NCBI GenBank assembly: GCA_945891385.1
Contig: CAMDDJ010000023.1
Span: 1-45,851, forward strand
Direction of reading: 5' to 3'
Source: Candidatus Kuenenia stuttgartensis
Lineage (GTDB): Bacteria > Planctomycetota > Planctomycetia > Pirellulales > UBA1268
Length of the DNA: 45,851 nt
Both the position numbers and the translations under genes were made by a program. Below the pieces are notes generated by a model. That model worked only from the letters and a program-made list of their open reading frames with translations. It was not told the DNA's origin and did not search any database. Shown here piece by piece: positions 8,341-16,026 of the stretch (its first letter is position 1; each line of letters begins with the position of its first letter).

Positions 8341-9576
8341 ATGGCCAGCGGGGTTTCGTCGGGTTTCCGCTCCAGGATTCCGGCTGCCCGAACGGCCGGC
8401 TTGTGCATGCCGCCGATGGTCATCGATCTCCGCCACACGGAAGACCGCCGAGACGTCGTCCATCGGGCCGTCCAGGCCCTGGCCGAGGGCCGGTCGGTGG
8501 CCTTTCCCACTGAAACCGATTACGTGGTCGCGGCGGCCGCCCGGGTCGGACGGGCGGTACCTCCGCTCGTGGCCTTCGCCGCGAGGCATCCCGGCGAGCC
8601 CTTGCTCTCCCTCGCCCTCAAGAGCGCCGACGAGGCCCTCGACTGGACGCCGCAGATCACTGGCGCGGGACGACGACTCGCCCGCCGGTGCTGGCCAGGA
8701 CCGGTGGCAATGATCGTGCCCGACGACCACCCGGAGAGTCTGGTGCGGCAACTCCCGGCGGTCGCCCGGGAAGCGGTCGTGGCCGCGGGACGCCTCCGGC
8801 TGCGGATTCCCGGCCATCCCATCCTCGCCGAGTGCATGCGGATGCTGGCCGGGCCGGTAATCCTGGCCGAGCCGTTGCTGGCTGGCGGACAGCCGGTGAC
8901 CGCGGCAGAACTCGAGGCGGCCACAGACGGTAGGATGGCGTTGATTCTCGATGACGGCCGGGCCCGCTACGCCCAGCCGGCCACCACAATCGAGCTGGTC
9001 GCCGGCGGGTTTCAGGTCGTTCGGCCGGGAATCGTTTCGGAGGAGACGCTGCGGCGGCTCGCCAGCCTCATGGTGCTCTTCGTCTGCACTGGCAATACCT
9101 GCCGCAGTCCCATGGCTGAGGCGTTGTTTCGCCGCCTGGCAGCCGAGCGTCTGGGCTGCGCAGCTGATGAGATCGAGAGCCGCGGCGTGGTGGTGGCGAG
9201 CGCGGGCTTGGCAGCCTGGGCCGGCGGACCGGCCAGCGGCCACGCGGTGGAAACCGTCGCCGAACTGGGGGGAGATCTCGCCGGCCACGAAAGCCAACCG
9301 CTGACCGAGTCGCTCGTCCGCCAGGCCGACGTGATCCTGACGATGACCGCCAGCCACCGGGCCGCGGTTTTGGCCCAATTCCCGGAGGCGGGCGGACGGG
9401 TCGAGATGCTTTCGCCCGACCGTCGCGACGTGATCGATCCGATCGGCGGCAGCCTCGAAACCTACCTGAATTGTGCCCTTCAGATCCGCGAGCATCTGCA
9501 GGCCAGACTCGATACACTGGGCCTGCCGTCGGGCAAAGAGTCCGACTCTGGCACCACCCCTCCCAGGAGCGGCTGA
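8341..9576 (+). CDS. Sua5/YrdC-like domain fused to YwlE-type low-MW phosphatase
   Basis: A 411-aa two-domain protein. Residues about 27-235 follow the Sua5/YrdC pattern (PTETDY 56-61, WPGPVAMI from 118, RLRIPGHP, a C-terminal VRPG), but the GTxTVYGL element, the Lys/Arg substrate motif and the SANxSG motif are degenerate, so threonylcarbamoyl-AMP synthesis is doubtful. Residues 244-411 form a low-MW phosphatase: loop C249-T-G-N-T253-C-R255-S-P and DPIGGS as acid loop. Thr253 is the signature of YwlE-type protein-arginine phosphatases; Tyr-specific enzymes usually have Ile there. rpiB follows 5 bp downstream; in Bacillus ywlC, ywlE and ywlF (rpiB) are neighbours. ATG 8341 has AAAGG upstream; 8407 and 8416 are alternatives. 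Confidence 0.88.
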   Translation: MASGVSSGFRSRIPAARTAGLCMPPMVIDLRHTEDRRDVVHRAVQALAEGRSVAFPTETDYVVAAAARVGRAVPPLVAFAARHPGEPLLSLALKSADEALDWTPQITGAGRRLARRCWPGPVAMIVPDDHPESLVRQLPAVAREAVVAAGRLRLRIPGHPILAECMRMLAGPVILAEPLLAGGQPVTAAELEAATDGRMALILDDGRARYAQPATTIELVAGGFQVVRPGIVSEETLRRLASLMVLFVCTGNTCRSPMAEALFRRLAAERLGCAADEIESRGVVVASAGLAAWAGGPASGHAVETVAELGGDLAGHESQPLTESLVRQADVILTMTASHRAAVLAQFPEAGGRVEMLSPDRRDVIDPIGGSLETYLNCALQIREHLQARLDTLGLPSGKESDSGTTPPRSG

Positions 9577-9581
9577 CTTCC

Positions 9582-10061
9582 ATGCGGATTGCGATCGGCA
9601 GCGACCATCGCGGCGTTGCGGCTCGGCAGCGACTCGCCGGACTGCTCGAACGACTCGGCCACGAGGTCGTCGATTGCGGCTCGTTTGGCGAGGATGCGGT
9701 TGATTATCCCGACGTCGCCGCCGACGTGGCCCGACGGGTAGCCGATGGCACCGCGGAGCGGGGCATTCTGCTCTGCTGCACGGGCGTCGGCATGGCGATC
9801 GCGGCCAACAAGGTCTCCGGAGTCCGAGCAGCCACCTGCCATGACGAGGTGACGGCGGAGATGAGCCGGCGGCACAACGATCTCAACGTCCTCTGCCTGG
9901 CGGCCGAGATGCTCGGAGCCGACATGCAGGAGAAGATCGTCCGCACCTGGCTCACCACGCCCTTCGACGGCGGTCGGCATGCCCGTCGGGTGGCGAAAAT
10001 TGCGGCTCTCGAGAAGGCCTGCGGGGACGGCCGGTCGTTGGAAACCCCGGCGACCCACTGA
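9582..10061 (+). CDS. rpiB: Ribose-5-phosphate isomerase B
   Basis: RpiB interconverts ribose 5-phosphate and ribulose 5-phosphate in the pentose phosphate pathway. The 159-aa product has the family hallmarks: IGSDHRG (5-11), YPD near 44-46, LLCCTGVGMAIAANK (about 64-78; the Cys before TG is the position of the catalytic base) and RRHNDLNVLCL. The ATG at 9582 has AGGAG at 9565-9569 and starts 5 nt after the preceding stop, so it is in an operon with the phosphatase fusion. Some RpiB enzymes also act on allose 6-phosphate; nothing here decides that. Confidence 0.95.
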   Translation: MRIAIGSDHRGVAARQRLAGLLERLGHEVVDCGSFGEDAVDYPDVAADVARRVADGTAERGILLCCTGVGMAIAANKVSGVRAATCHDEVTAEMSRRHNDLNVLCLAAEMLGADMQEKIVRTWLTTPFDGGRHARRVAKIAALEKACGDGRSLETPATH

Positions 10062-10210
10062 ACCGGGCAGGTTCCGGAATCGCGGCAATCTGGGCAGTCG
10101 TCACTGGCCGGCGAAGACTCGGCGGCTCGTAGGGGTCGTACCGCCGGAGCAGCTGGAAATCGCCCGTTTTTTCCGGGCCTGATTCGTTGAATGCCGGCGG
10201 AGTCCGGGTA

Positions 10211-10858
10211 ATGTCGGAGTTCAGAGGTCGCGCGATCGGCATCGGCCCGGTGCGACCCGAACCCGCTCCCCTGGAACCGACTGGCATGCCCATCGCCCGC
10301 CACCCCGAGCCAGAAGAGATTGAGTGCCTGATTCGCAACGGTGAATTGCGAACGGCGATCGAGCCGTATCTCGACGAATCGGTCTGGGAGATCGACTTCC
10401 GCTCACTGCCGACCGAGGCCGAGAACCGCTTCCTGGAATCGATGCTGGCTTGGGAGTTGGCCCCGCTCGCTCCGGTGGCCCGCTGGTTCGATCCCCCGCT
10501 GGCGATGCAGCCGGCCTGCACGCTCGACGAGGACCAGCTGCGCGAGCGGCTCTGGGAAGTCATCGAACGGCTCCACGCCAAGCGGATTGTGCTCGACTTT
10601 ACCGACCACCTTTCGGACCGGGACCTCTATTCGCTGATCCGTCGCGACATCCTCCCGGCGAAGCTGAAGCTCGTCGATCTGCCCGACAACTACGTCCACT
10701 GGGACTGCAGCGCCTCCGACGACGGCGACCCGACCGCCTGGCTCACCTACTACGCCAGTGACGAGGAGCGGGAGGACTGGCGGCTTGAAGAGGGACGCGA
10801 TCCGCCGCCTCGCGCCGTGCCGTCACACCCTCGGTCCCTGCCGGTCGCCGAAGCCTGA
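10211..10858 (+). CDS. Hypothetical protein, acidic, soluble
   Basis: 215 aa, not recognised. No signal peptide or membrane segment. The middle (EIECLIRNGELRTAIEPYLDES, then LREVIERLHAKRIVLDFT pattern) is well-formed alpha/beta sequence, and the C-terminus is rich in Asp/Glu then Pro. The single WDC motif near residue 170 and several conserved-looking Trp/Tyr suggest a real fold. The ATG at 10211 has GGCGGAG about 9 nt upstream; a TTG at 10187 is possible but has no ribosome site. It lies about 150 bp after rpiB. Function unknown. Confidence 0.7.
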   Translation: MSEFRGRAIGIGPVRPEPAPLEPTGMPIARHPEPEEIECLIRNGELRTAIEPYLDESVWEIDFRSLPTEAENRFLESMLAWELAPLAPVARWFDPPLAMQPACTLDEDQLRERLWEVIERLHAKRIVLDFTDHLSDRDLYSLIRRDILPAKLKLVDLPDNYVHWDCSASDDGDPTAWLTYYASDEEREDWRLEEGRDPPPRAVPSHPRSLPVAEA

Positions 10859-10971
10859 CGCCGCGGAGTGCTGCACTGCAGCCGGTGAAAAATTACCCGG
10901 TCGCGCACCGCCCCGAAGGATCGCCACGTATCCTGCCGGTTCCAGAGTTCGTCGACTGCGGAGCGACCGTC

Positions 10972-12063
10972 ATGCATGGTTTTTCATTGGTTGCGATCCT
11001 GGTCGCGGCCGTCCTCGTAGCTGACGCCACGGTGGCAGCGGACGCAGCCTCCGTGCGGATTTCCATCGCCAAGGCGTCGGCGTTTCTGGCGAGCCAGCAG
11101 GCGGAGGATGGGAGCTTCGCGGCCGACATCGGCCCGGCGGTGACCGGCCTGGCCGTGACGGCGCTCGTCCGCAGCGGCACGTCGCCCGACGCGGATGTCG
11201 TGCGCAAGGGCCTCGACTCACTGCTTGCGTTTCGCCAGTCCGATGGCGGCTTCTACACGCCCGGCTCACCCGTGGCCAACTACGAGACCTCGATCGCGAT
11301 GCTTGCCCTGGCCGCCTGCAATGCCGACGGCCGGCTCGATGCCGAGGTGGCCGCCGCCGTCGCCTTCGTCAAGAAACTGCAATGGGACGAGGGCGAAGGC
11401 AAGGACGAGGCCGATGCCTCCTTCGGCGGCGCCGGCTACGGCCGCCACTCCCGGCCCGACCTTTCGAATACGGCCTTCATGGTGGAGGCCCTTCGCAGCG
11501 TGGGGACGAGCGAGAACGACCCGGCGATCCAGCGGGCCCTGGTGTTCATCTCCCGCACACAGAACCTGCCCGGGCCCCACAATCCGTTGCCGTACCCAGA
11601 GAAGAATCCCGACGGCGGTTTCTACTACACGCCGGCCAACGGCGGTGAGAGCCAGGCCGGGCTGACCGAAACCGGTGGTCTCCGCAGCTACGCCTCGATG
11701 ACCTATGCCGGGCTCAAGAGCATGATCTTCGCCGGCGTTGGCCGGGACGATCCGCGAGTGGTTGCCGCCGTCGAGTGGCTGCGAAAACACTATGGCTTCG
11801 CGGAAAATCCCGGGATGGGGCAGGCCGGGCTCTTCTATTACTTCCACACCGCCTCGAAGGCGTTGGATGTCCTCGGCGAGGATTCCTTCACCGACGCCGC
11901 CGGCCAGACGCACGACTGGCGCGACGAGCTCACGACTGCCATCCTCGCCCGGCAGCGGGAGAATGGCTCCTGGGTCAACGCCAACGAGCGGTGGATGGAG
12001 AACAACGCCGTGTTGGTCACCAGCTACGCCCTGCTTGCGCTCGCCAACTGCCGCACACCCTGA
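10972..12063 (+). CDS. Secreted prenyltransferase/squalene-cyclase-type alpha-toroid protein
   Basis: 363 aa with a clear signal peptide (MHGFSLVAILVAAVLVADATVAADA), GGAG 8 nt before the ATG, and repeated alpha-alpha toroid motifs: LASQQAEDGSF, LLAFRQSDGGFY, PDGGFYYTPANGG, QRENGSWVN. This QxxDGxF/W pattern marks the prenyltransferase/squalene-oxidase repeat superfamily (terpene cyclases, protein prenyltransferases, some secreted planctomycete proteins). The cyclase DXDD acid motif is not visible, so a carbohydrate- or peptide-binding role after export is as likely as catalysis. Convergent with the DUF4254 gene, 50 bp away. Confidence 0.8.
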   Translation: MHGFSLVAILVAAVLVADATVAADAASVRISIAKASAFLASQQAEDGSFAADIGPAVTGLAVTALVRSGTSPDADVVRKGLDSLLAFRQSDGGFYTPGSPVANYETSIAMLALAACNADGRLDAEVAAAVAFVKKLQWDEGEGKDEADASFGGAGYGRHSRPDLSNTAFMVEALRSVGTSENDPAIQRALVFISRTQNLPGPHNPLPYPEKNPDGGFYYTPANGGESQAGLTETGGLRSYASMTYAGLKSMIFAGVGRDDPRVVAAVEWLRKHYGFAENPGMGQAGLFYYFHTASKALDVLGEDSFTDAAGQTHDWRDELTTAILARQRENGSWVNANERWMENNAVLVTSYALLALANCRTP

Positions 12064-12113
12064 ACCTCCGGACGCCAGCCCCGCGGCCGAAAGGATTCAG
12101 CCACGGGCTTCCC

Positions 12114-12740
12114 TCAGGCCGCCTTGCGGGCCTGGTAGAGATACGGATTCAGCGACGGGTCGTTGTACATCTTCATCTGGCGGAAGACCCGGAGCGGCCG
12201 GCGAGCGGCGTAAATCTCACCGAACAGGCGGTCGAGCGACTCGACGAGGTGATCCCGCTGAGCGTCGAGCACCTCCATCCGGGCGGCAGCCTTGACCCGG
12301 TGCTCGGCGGTAGCATCGGCCCGCTCGGCCTGCTCCCGCATGTGGTAGCGGCGGAGTTCGAGAATCGAGAGCCGGTCGATTGCGGCGCCGGGTGTCTCCG
12401 TGGCGGCCGGGGCCTGGTGCGGCGCGACGATCCCCCGTGCGGCCAGGTCTCCGATCAGCCAGTCGTCGACCTTTTCGATCGCGTCGTTGCGGGCCTGGTT
12501 GTACTTGTCGATCGCCCGTTTCACCGATGCGATCCGGGCATCGGTCACGTCGGGGGCCCGGGCGATGTCTTCCTCGTGCCAGAGCAGGAAGTTGAACCGG
12601 TGCAGGTCGCAGACCCTGCCATGAAGGCCGGCTTCCGCATGGGCCGGTTCCACGTCGTGCCACCGGGCTACGAGGTCTGCGAGCAGCCGGTCGATCTCGA
12701 TGGTAGCCGCAGGAGGAAGGTGGCAGGCAACGGTCTTCAT
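12114..12740 (-). CDS. DUF4254-family protein
   Basis: 208 aa, all-helical looking, with LHRFNFLLWHEEDIARAPD near 50 and IDKYNQARNDAIEKVDDWL near 85, and an ending VFRQMKMYNDPSLNPYLYQ; these fit the DUF4254 family, whose genes often sit beside glycosyltransferase or envelope genes. The molecular function is not known to me. The ATG at 12740 has AGAGGA about 9 nt upstream; the frame is open for another 165 nt upstream without support. It is the last gene of a minus-strand group after acp, half-KS and KS, with a 70-bp gap. Confidence 0.8.
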   Translation of the reverse strand: MKTVACHLPPAATIEIDRLLADLVARWHDVEPAHAEAGLHGRVCDLHRFNFLLWHEEDIARAPDVTDARIASVKRAIDKYNQARNDAIEKVDDWLIGDLAARGIVAPHQAPAATETPGAAIDRLSILELRRYHMREQAERADATAEHRVKAAARMEVLDAQRDHLVESLDRLFGEIYAARRPLRVFRQMKMYNDPSLNPYLYQARKAA

Positions 12741-12810
12741 GGCAAACGTCCTCTCGGGGGGTGACAGCAGATCGGAATGAATCGTCAGGTCAAGATGGGG
12801 ACAGAGCCGC

Positions 12811-14046
12811 TCAGGCGGCCCGGCGGAGTACGAGGCAGAGATTCGAGCCACCGAAGCCGAAGGAGTTGCTGAGAGCCACCTCCACCGGGTGCGGTCGGGC
12901 GACATGGGGCACGTGATCGAGCGGGCAGGCCGGGTCGGGCTCGTCGAGATTGACCGTCGGTGGCACCATCTGGCGGTCGATGGAGGCCAGGCAGACGACC
13001 GCCTCGAAGGCCGCCGCGCCGCTCACGAGGTGGCCCGACATGCTCTTGGTGGAGCTCACCGGCACTCGGTCGGTCGCCCCACCCAGCGCCATACGGATTG
13101 CACCCGCCTCGGCCACGTCGCCCACCGGCGTGCCGGCGGCATGCGCGTTGACGTAATTCACGTCGGCAGGCGCGACATCCGCATCGGTCAGTGCCGCCGA
13201 GATCGCCCGGGCGGCCTGCACCGGATCGCTGCTGGGAATCACCATATGCGCGCCGTCGCTCGACATGCCCAAGCCGGCGAGCTCTCCGCGGAGCCTCGCC
13301 CCGCGGGCAACTGCTGAAGGCCGCCGCTCGAGGAGGAAAAAGGCTCCCCCTTCGCCCATGACAAAGCCGTCACGGCTCCGGTCGAACGGGCGGGAGGCCT
13401 TGGTCGGGTCGTCGTCGCGGCGAGAGAGCGCTCGGAGGTTGTAGAAGGCGGCCAGAGACGTGGGACTGAGGATATCGCAGCCGCCGGCGAGGCAGGCATC
13501 GACCCAGCCCATGTCCAGCCATGAACGGGCCAGCGCCAGGGCGTAGCCGCTCGAGGCACACGCTGCGGCCACGGTCACCGCTGGTCCATCGATTCGGAGC
13601 CGGTGGGCCAGCCGGTGCACGAGCGCCTGGTCGCGGCGAGGTTCGAGGACGGCGGTGCCCCCACTCAGATAGTCCAGTTCCCAGCGCTTGAGATGTTCGG
13701 CACCCACGCCGAGCACGATCCCCAGCCGAAGCCCGGCTGCGGGCTCGAGCCCCGCATCCACCAGCGCGGCCGCTGCCGGCGCGAGGCACATCCGCTCCAG
13801 CCGATCGAGGCTGTCGAAGGTCTTCGAGTCGATGCCCGGCGGGTAGGGAAGCTCGGCGACAGGTGCGGCGAACTGCCGAGCCGAGCGGCCGGCTGGATCG
13901 GCATCGATCGCCCGCACGCCCGAGCGGCCCGCAAAGACCGCGTCTGCGATCTCCTCGTAGGTGCTCCCCAACGGGGAGACGGCGGCCACGCCGGTGATCA
14001 TCACAGGTTCCCGCCGCGGGCGGGCGCGAAGCCGGAGGCCGCTCAT
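12811..14046 (-). CDS. Beta-ketoacyl-ACP synthase (FabF/KS-alpha-like)
   Basis: Condenses an acyl chain with malonyl-ACP. The 411-aa protein has the complete catalytic set: nucleophile Cys163 (AAACASSGY), His302 (NAHAAGTPVGD, where FabF usually reads NAHGTGT), Lys334 and His339 (STKSMSGH), plus the C-terminal GFGGSN. Both thiolase-fold halves are present. The ATG at 14046 overlaps the stop of the preceding gene as ATGA, a sign of translational coupling. The partner encoded upstream lacks a catalytic Cys, an arrangement like KS-alpha/chain-length factor pairs. No reductase, dehydratase or malonyltransferase is nearby, so those would be supplied elsewhere. Housekeeping FabF is the alternative, but sequence deviations argue for a specialised role. 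Confidence 0.9.
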   Translation of the reverse strand: MSGLRLRARPRREPVMITGVAAVSPLGSTYEEIADAVFAGRSGVRAIDADPAGRSARQFAAPVAELPYPPGIDSKTFDSLDRLERMCLAPAAAALVDAGLEPAAGLRLGIVLGVGAEHLKRWELDYLSGGTAVLEPRRDQALVHRLAHRLRIDGPAVTVAAACASSGYALALARSWLDMGWVDACLAGGCDILSPTSLAAFYNLRALSRRDDDPTKASRPFDRSRDGFVMGEGGAFFLLERRPSAVARGARLRGELAGLGMSSDGAHMVIPSSDPVQAARAISAALTDADVAPADVNYVNAHAAGTPVGDVAEAGAIRMALGGATDRVPVSSTKSMSGHLVSGAAAFEAVVCLASIDRQMVPPTVNLDEPDPACPLDHVPHVARPHPVEVALSNSFGFGGSNLCLVLRRAA

Positions 14047-14894
14047 GCCGCTCCCCGCAGATGGAGACCGCTGGACCGGGAGCACCGCCGGCTCACGACC
14101 CGAATTTCACCACCACCCGGGCAGCCGACGGCCCACGAAGCGAGCGCACCACCCTCGCGACACATGTCGAGGGCGCGGGCCAGCGAAGCGAGCCCGCCGG
14201 TTGCAGTGGGCAGCCGAGATCCGCGAGTCAGCCCCTGCATCCTCAGGTCGAAACCGATCGCCACGTCTCGCCCGCCATCCACCGGGTCGGGAGACGGCTC
14301 CAGCAGGACGGCAAGCCCCCGACAGAGCGGGTCGCCGAGCGGGCAGCCCGCCGGATCGAGTGCTGGTTCCTCGTCCCACTCGGTCGCCACGAGCCAGACG
14401 CCCGTGCAACTCGGATCGCCTCCGCGGGCGAGCAACGAGGCGGCCGCCAGCAGGCCTTCGCCGAGCGCCTCCGGCCCGCCACCGACACCGAACTGTGGGC
14501 CGTGCATGCCGAACGCCACACTCACCGCGCCAGCCACGGAATGGAGCGAGCACTGCGGGACGACATGTGGTGAGACGGCCACACCACCACCGTCTGCGTA
14601 CGCAGCAAGGGTCTTGGCCCCCGTGATTCGCCCCGACTGACAGGGCGCCGCCACGATCCCGTGGGGACCTATCGGTGGCGGCTCGGGGTGCACGGCGAGC
14701 GCCGCGAGCACCGCGTGCATGCCGACGACCGTGTGCTCATCGGCATGGCGGAGAAATCGCGGTGGCAACGGCGGGCAGCCGGGGGGCGAGGCCCGATCCC
14801 GCAGGCTGCCGATCTCGGAGAGCCGAGCCTCCACGAGGGCATGGCAGCCGATCACAAGACCGGACTCGGGCTGGCAGCAGGCGGTGTCGTTCAT
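14043..14894 (-). CDS. Half-ketosynthase, chain-length-factor-like
   Basis: 283 aa resembling the N-terminal half of a ketosynthase (the type sometimes called beta-ketoacyl synthase N-terminal domain protein). The region HSVAGAVSVAFGMHGPQF aligns with the KS sequence before the nucleophile, but the active-site segment reads GVGGGPEALGEG where a KS has TACAS, so the Cys is lost. The second half with the His residues is missing. It is therefore probably a non-catalytic partner of the KS encoded next. ATG 14894 has AGGG about 9 nt upstream. It overlaps the KS start by 4 nt and lies 54 bp after acp. Confidence 0.8.
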   Translation of the reverse strand: MNDTACCQPESGLVIGCHALVEARLSEIGSLRDRASPPGCPPLPPRFLRHADEHTVVGMHAVLAALAVHPEPPPIGPHGIVAAPCQSGRITGAKTLAAYADGGGVAVSPHVVPQCSLHSVAGAVSVAFGMHGPQFGVGGGPEALGEGLLAAASLLARGGDPSCTGVWLVATEWDEEPALDPAGCPLGDPLCRGLAVLLEPSPDPVDGGRDVAIGFDLRMQGLTRGSRLPTATGGLASLARALDMCREGGALASWAVGCPGGGEIRVVSRRCSRSSGLHLRGAA

Positions 14895-14948
14895 CGTGGC
14901 TTCCCTGTGGCCCCGGGCACGGCTGCCGCACGCGGTGGCCCACACAAC

Positions 14949-15215
14949 TCAGGCGGCCTTGCGACCAGCCTTGGCAGCGATCTTCTCCTGGAGCACGTCG
15001 AGCATGTCGCCCACCGTGGCGATCCGCTCGAGCAGTTCAGTCTCGATCTGAATGCCGAAGCGGCTCTCCACATGGAGCACGAGTCCGGCCATGTCGAGCG
15101 AGTCGAGATTGAGACCCTCCCGGAGCGTTGTGGCTTCCGCAAGCTCGGGGTACGACTCACCGGTCTCCTTCTCGAGCAGTTCGAGCACGATGGCCGAAAG
15201 TTCCTGGCGATTCAT
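14949..15215 (-). CDS. Acyl carrier protein
   Basis: 88 aa, acidic and helical, with the phosphopantetheine site at Ser39 in LNLDSLDMAG and a helix II (LVLHVESRFGI) typical of ACPs. The last residues (KIAAKAGRKAA) add an unusual basic tail. It is the first gene of the minus-strand acp-halfKS-KS-DUF4254 group and most likely carries the growing chain for the KS encoded there. It lacks the usual housekeeping acpP context (fabG, fabF). Confidence 0.92.
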   Translation of the reverse strand: MNRQELSAIVLELLEKETGESYPELAEATTLREGLNLDSLDMAGLVLHVESRFGIQIETELLERIATVGDMLDVLQEKIAAKAGRKAA

Positions 15216-15368
15216 GGGGCGAATGTCTCCTCAGGCGTGCTGGCGTACCCTGCGGCCGGGCGCCGTGGGGAGGCGGGAAGGTAGCGACGGGGGCCAGGTG
15301 GGCGAAGAGCAAAAATGGGGCGGTTTTTTGCCCGGTTGCGGCCCGCCGGTGCGGGGGCGACACACAAT

Positions 15369-15399
15369 CGCGTCGCGGGCGTTCGCCGACCCCCGAGCC
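15369..15399 (+). repeat. Family B repeat, internally deleted copy
   Basis: Begins CGCGTCGCGGGCGTTCGCCG and ends with CCCCGAGCC. It matches both ends of the full family B copy 50 bp downstream but lacks the middle hairpin. Confidence 0.6.
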
Positions 15400-15420
15400 A
15401 ACGATCAAACGTCACACACC

Positions 15421-15498
15421 GGCTCGGGGACGGCAAAAGTCGCGTCGCGGGCGAGGATACGCCCCCATGCTCCGCGAGCGTTCGCCGATCCCCGAGCC
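15421..15498 (+). repeat. Family B repeat, full copy
   Basis: 78 bp closed by GGCTCGGGGACGGC and GCCGATCCCCGAGCC (one bulge), with an inner hairpin GGGCG-AGGATA-CGCCC (15449-15464). About 4 differences in 59 nt from the copy at 38250-38308. Confidence 0.8.
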
Positions 15499-15588
15499 TC
15501 CGCACGGGAGTTGTTCGTCCGCTGCCGCCGTTGACTAGGATTGAGCGTCTCGGCCTTGCTTCCCCCCGTCTCCGAAACACCCGCTCTC

Positions 15589-16026
15589 ATGGCCATGGCG
15601 CACTCGCCGTCTCTCAGGAGCCGTGTCTCACAGGTCCTCGCGGCGGGAGCATTGACGTACACCGGGGTGCTGGTCTTTCTCACGCACTACCCCAAACCCC
15701 AGGAGTTGCTCGGCGACGATCTACCGCCCGACAAGCTGCTCCACTTCCTGGCCTATGGAGTGCTCGGGTTCCTGGTGACGGCTGCCGTGGTCACCCGCGG
15801 GCGGTGGTCGTGGAGAACCGCCGGGCTCACGGCGCTCGCCCTGGCCGGCTTCGCTGCGATCGACGAACTGACGCAGCCGCTGTTTGGCCGCTCCGCCGAA
15901 CCACTCGACTACGCATGGGACCTGGCCGGCCTGGCCGCCGGGATCGTTGCCGTGGCCACCGGCCGCCGGCTCCTGAAGAGCCAGTTCGGCCGCCCGCTTC
16001 GGCCGACGCAGCAGCCGGCTCAGTAG
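15589..16026 (+). CDS. VanZ-like membrane protein
   Basis: 145 aa with about four hydrophobic segments and the VanZ-family pattern [14 protein letters not shown] (near 43-56) and [23 protein letters not shown] (near 88-110). VanZ confers low-level teicoplanin resistance by an unknown mechanism; most chromosomal relatives have no assigned function and may act in the envelope. ATG 15589 is chosen; 15595 or an upstream TTG at 15541 are possible, and the weak -10 box at 15536-15541 argues against the TTG. It converges on the UXS gene, whose coding end overlaps by 7 nt. Confidence 0.8.
   Translation: MAMAHSPSLRSRVSQVLAAGALTYTGVLVFLTHYPKPQELLGDDLPPDKLLHFLAYGVLGFLVTAAVVTRGRWSWRTAGLTALALAGFAAIDELTQPLFGRSAEPLDYAWDLAGLAAGIVAVATGRRLLKSQFGRPLRPTQQPAQ

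Larger units (their letters stand above)
15216..15588. other. Divergent intergenic region carrying family B repeats
   Basis: 373 bp between the acp start (minus) and the VanZ-like gene (plus). It holds a short family B copy (15369-15399), a full one (15421-15498), and a possible plus-strand promoter: TAGGAT at 15536-15541 with TTGTTC 19 nt upstream, which is weak. No open frame here looks like a protein. Confidence 0.6.

Noticed and set aside
10161-10180. GCCCG-T6-C-CGGGC as a terminator after rpiB
   Set aside because: The T run lies in the loop, not after the stem, and the stem is only 5 bp.
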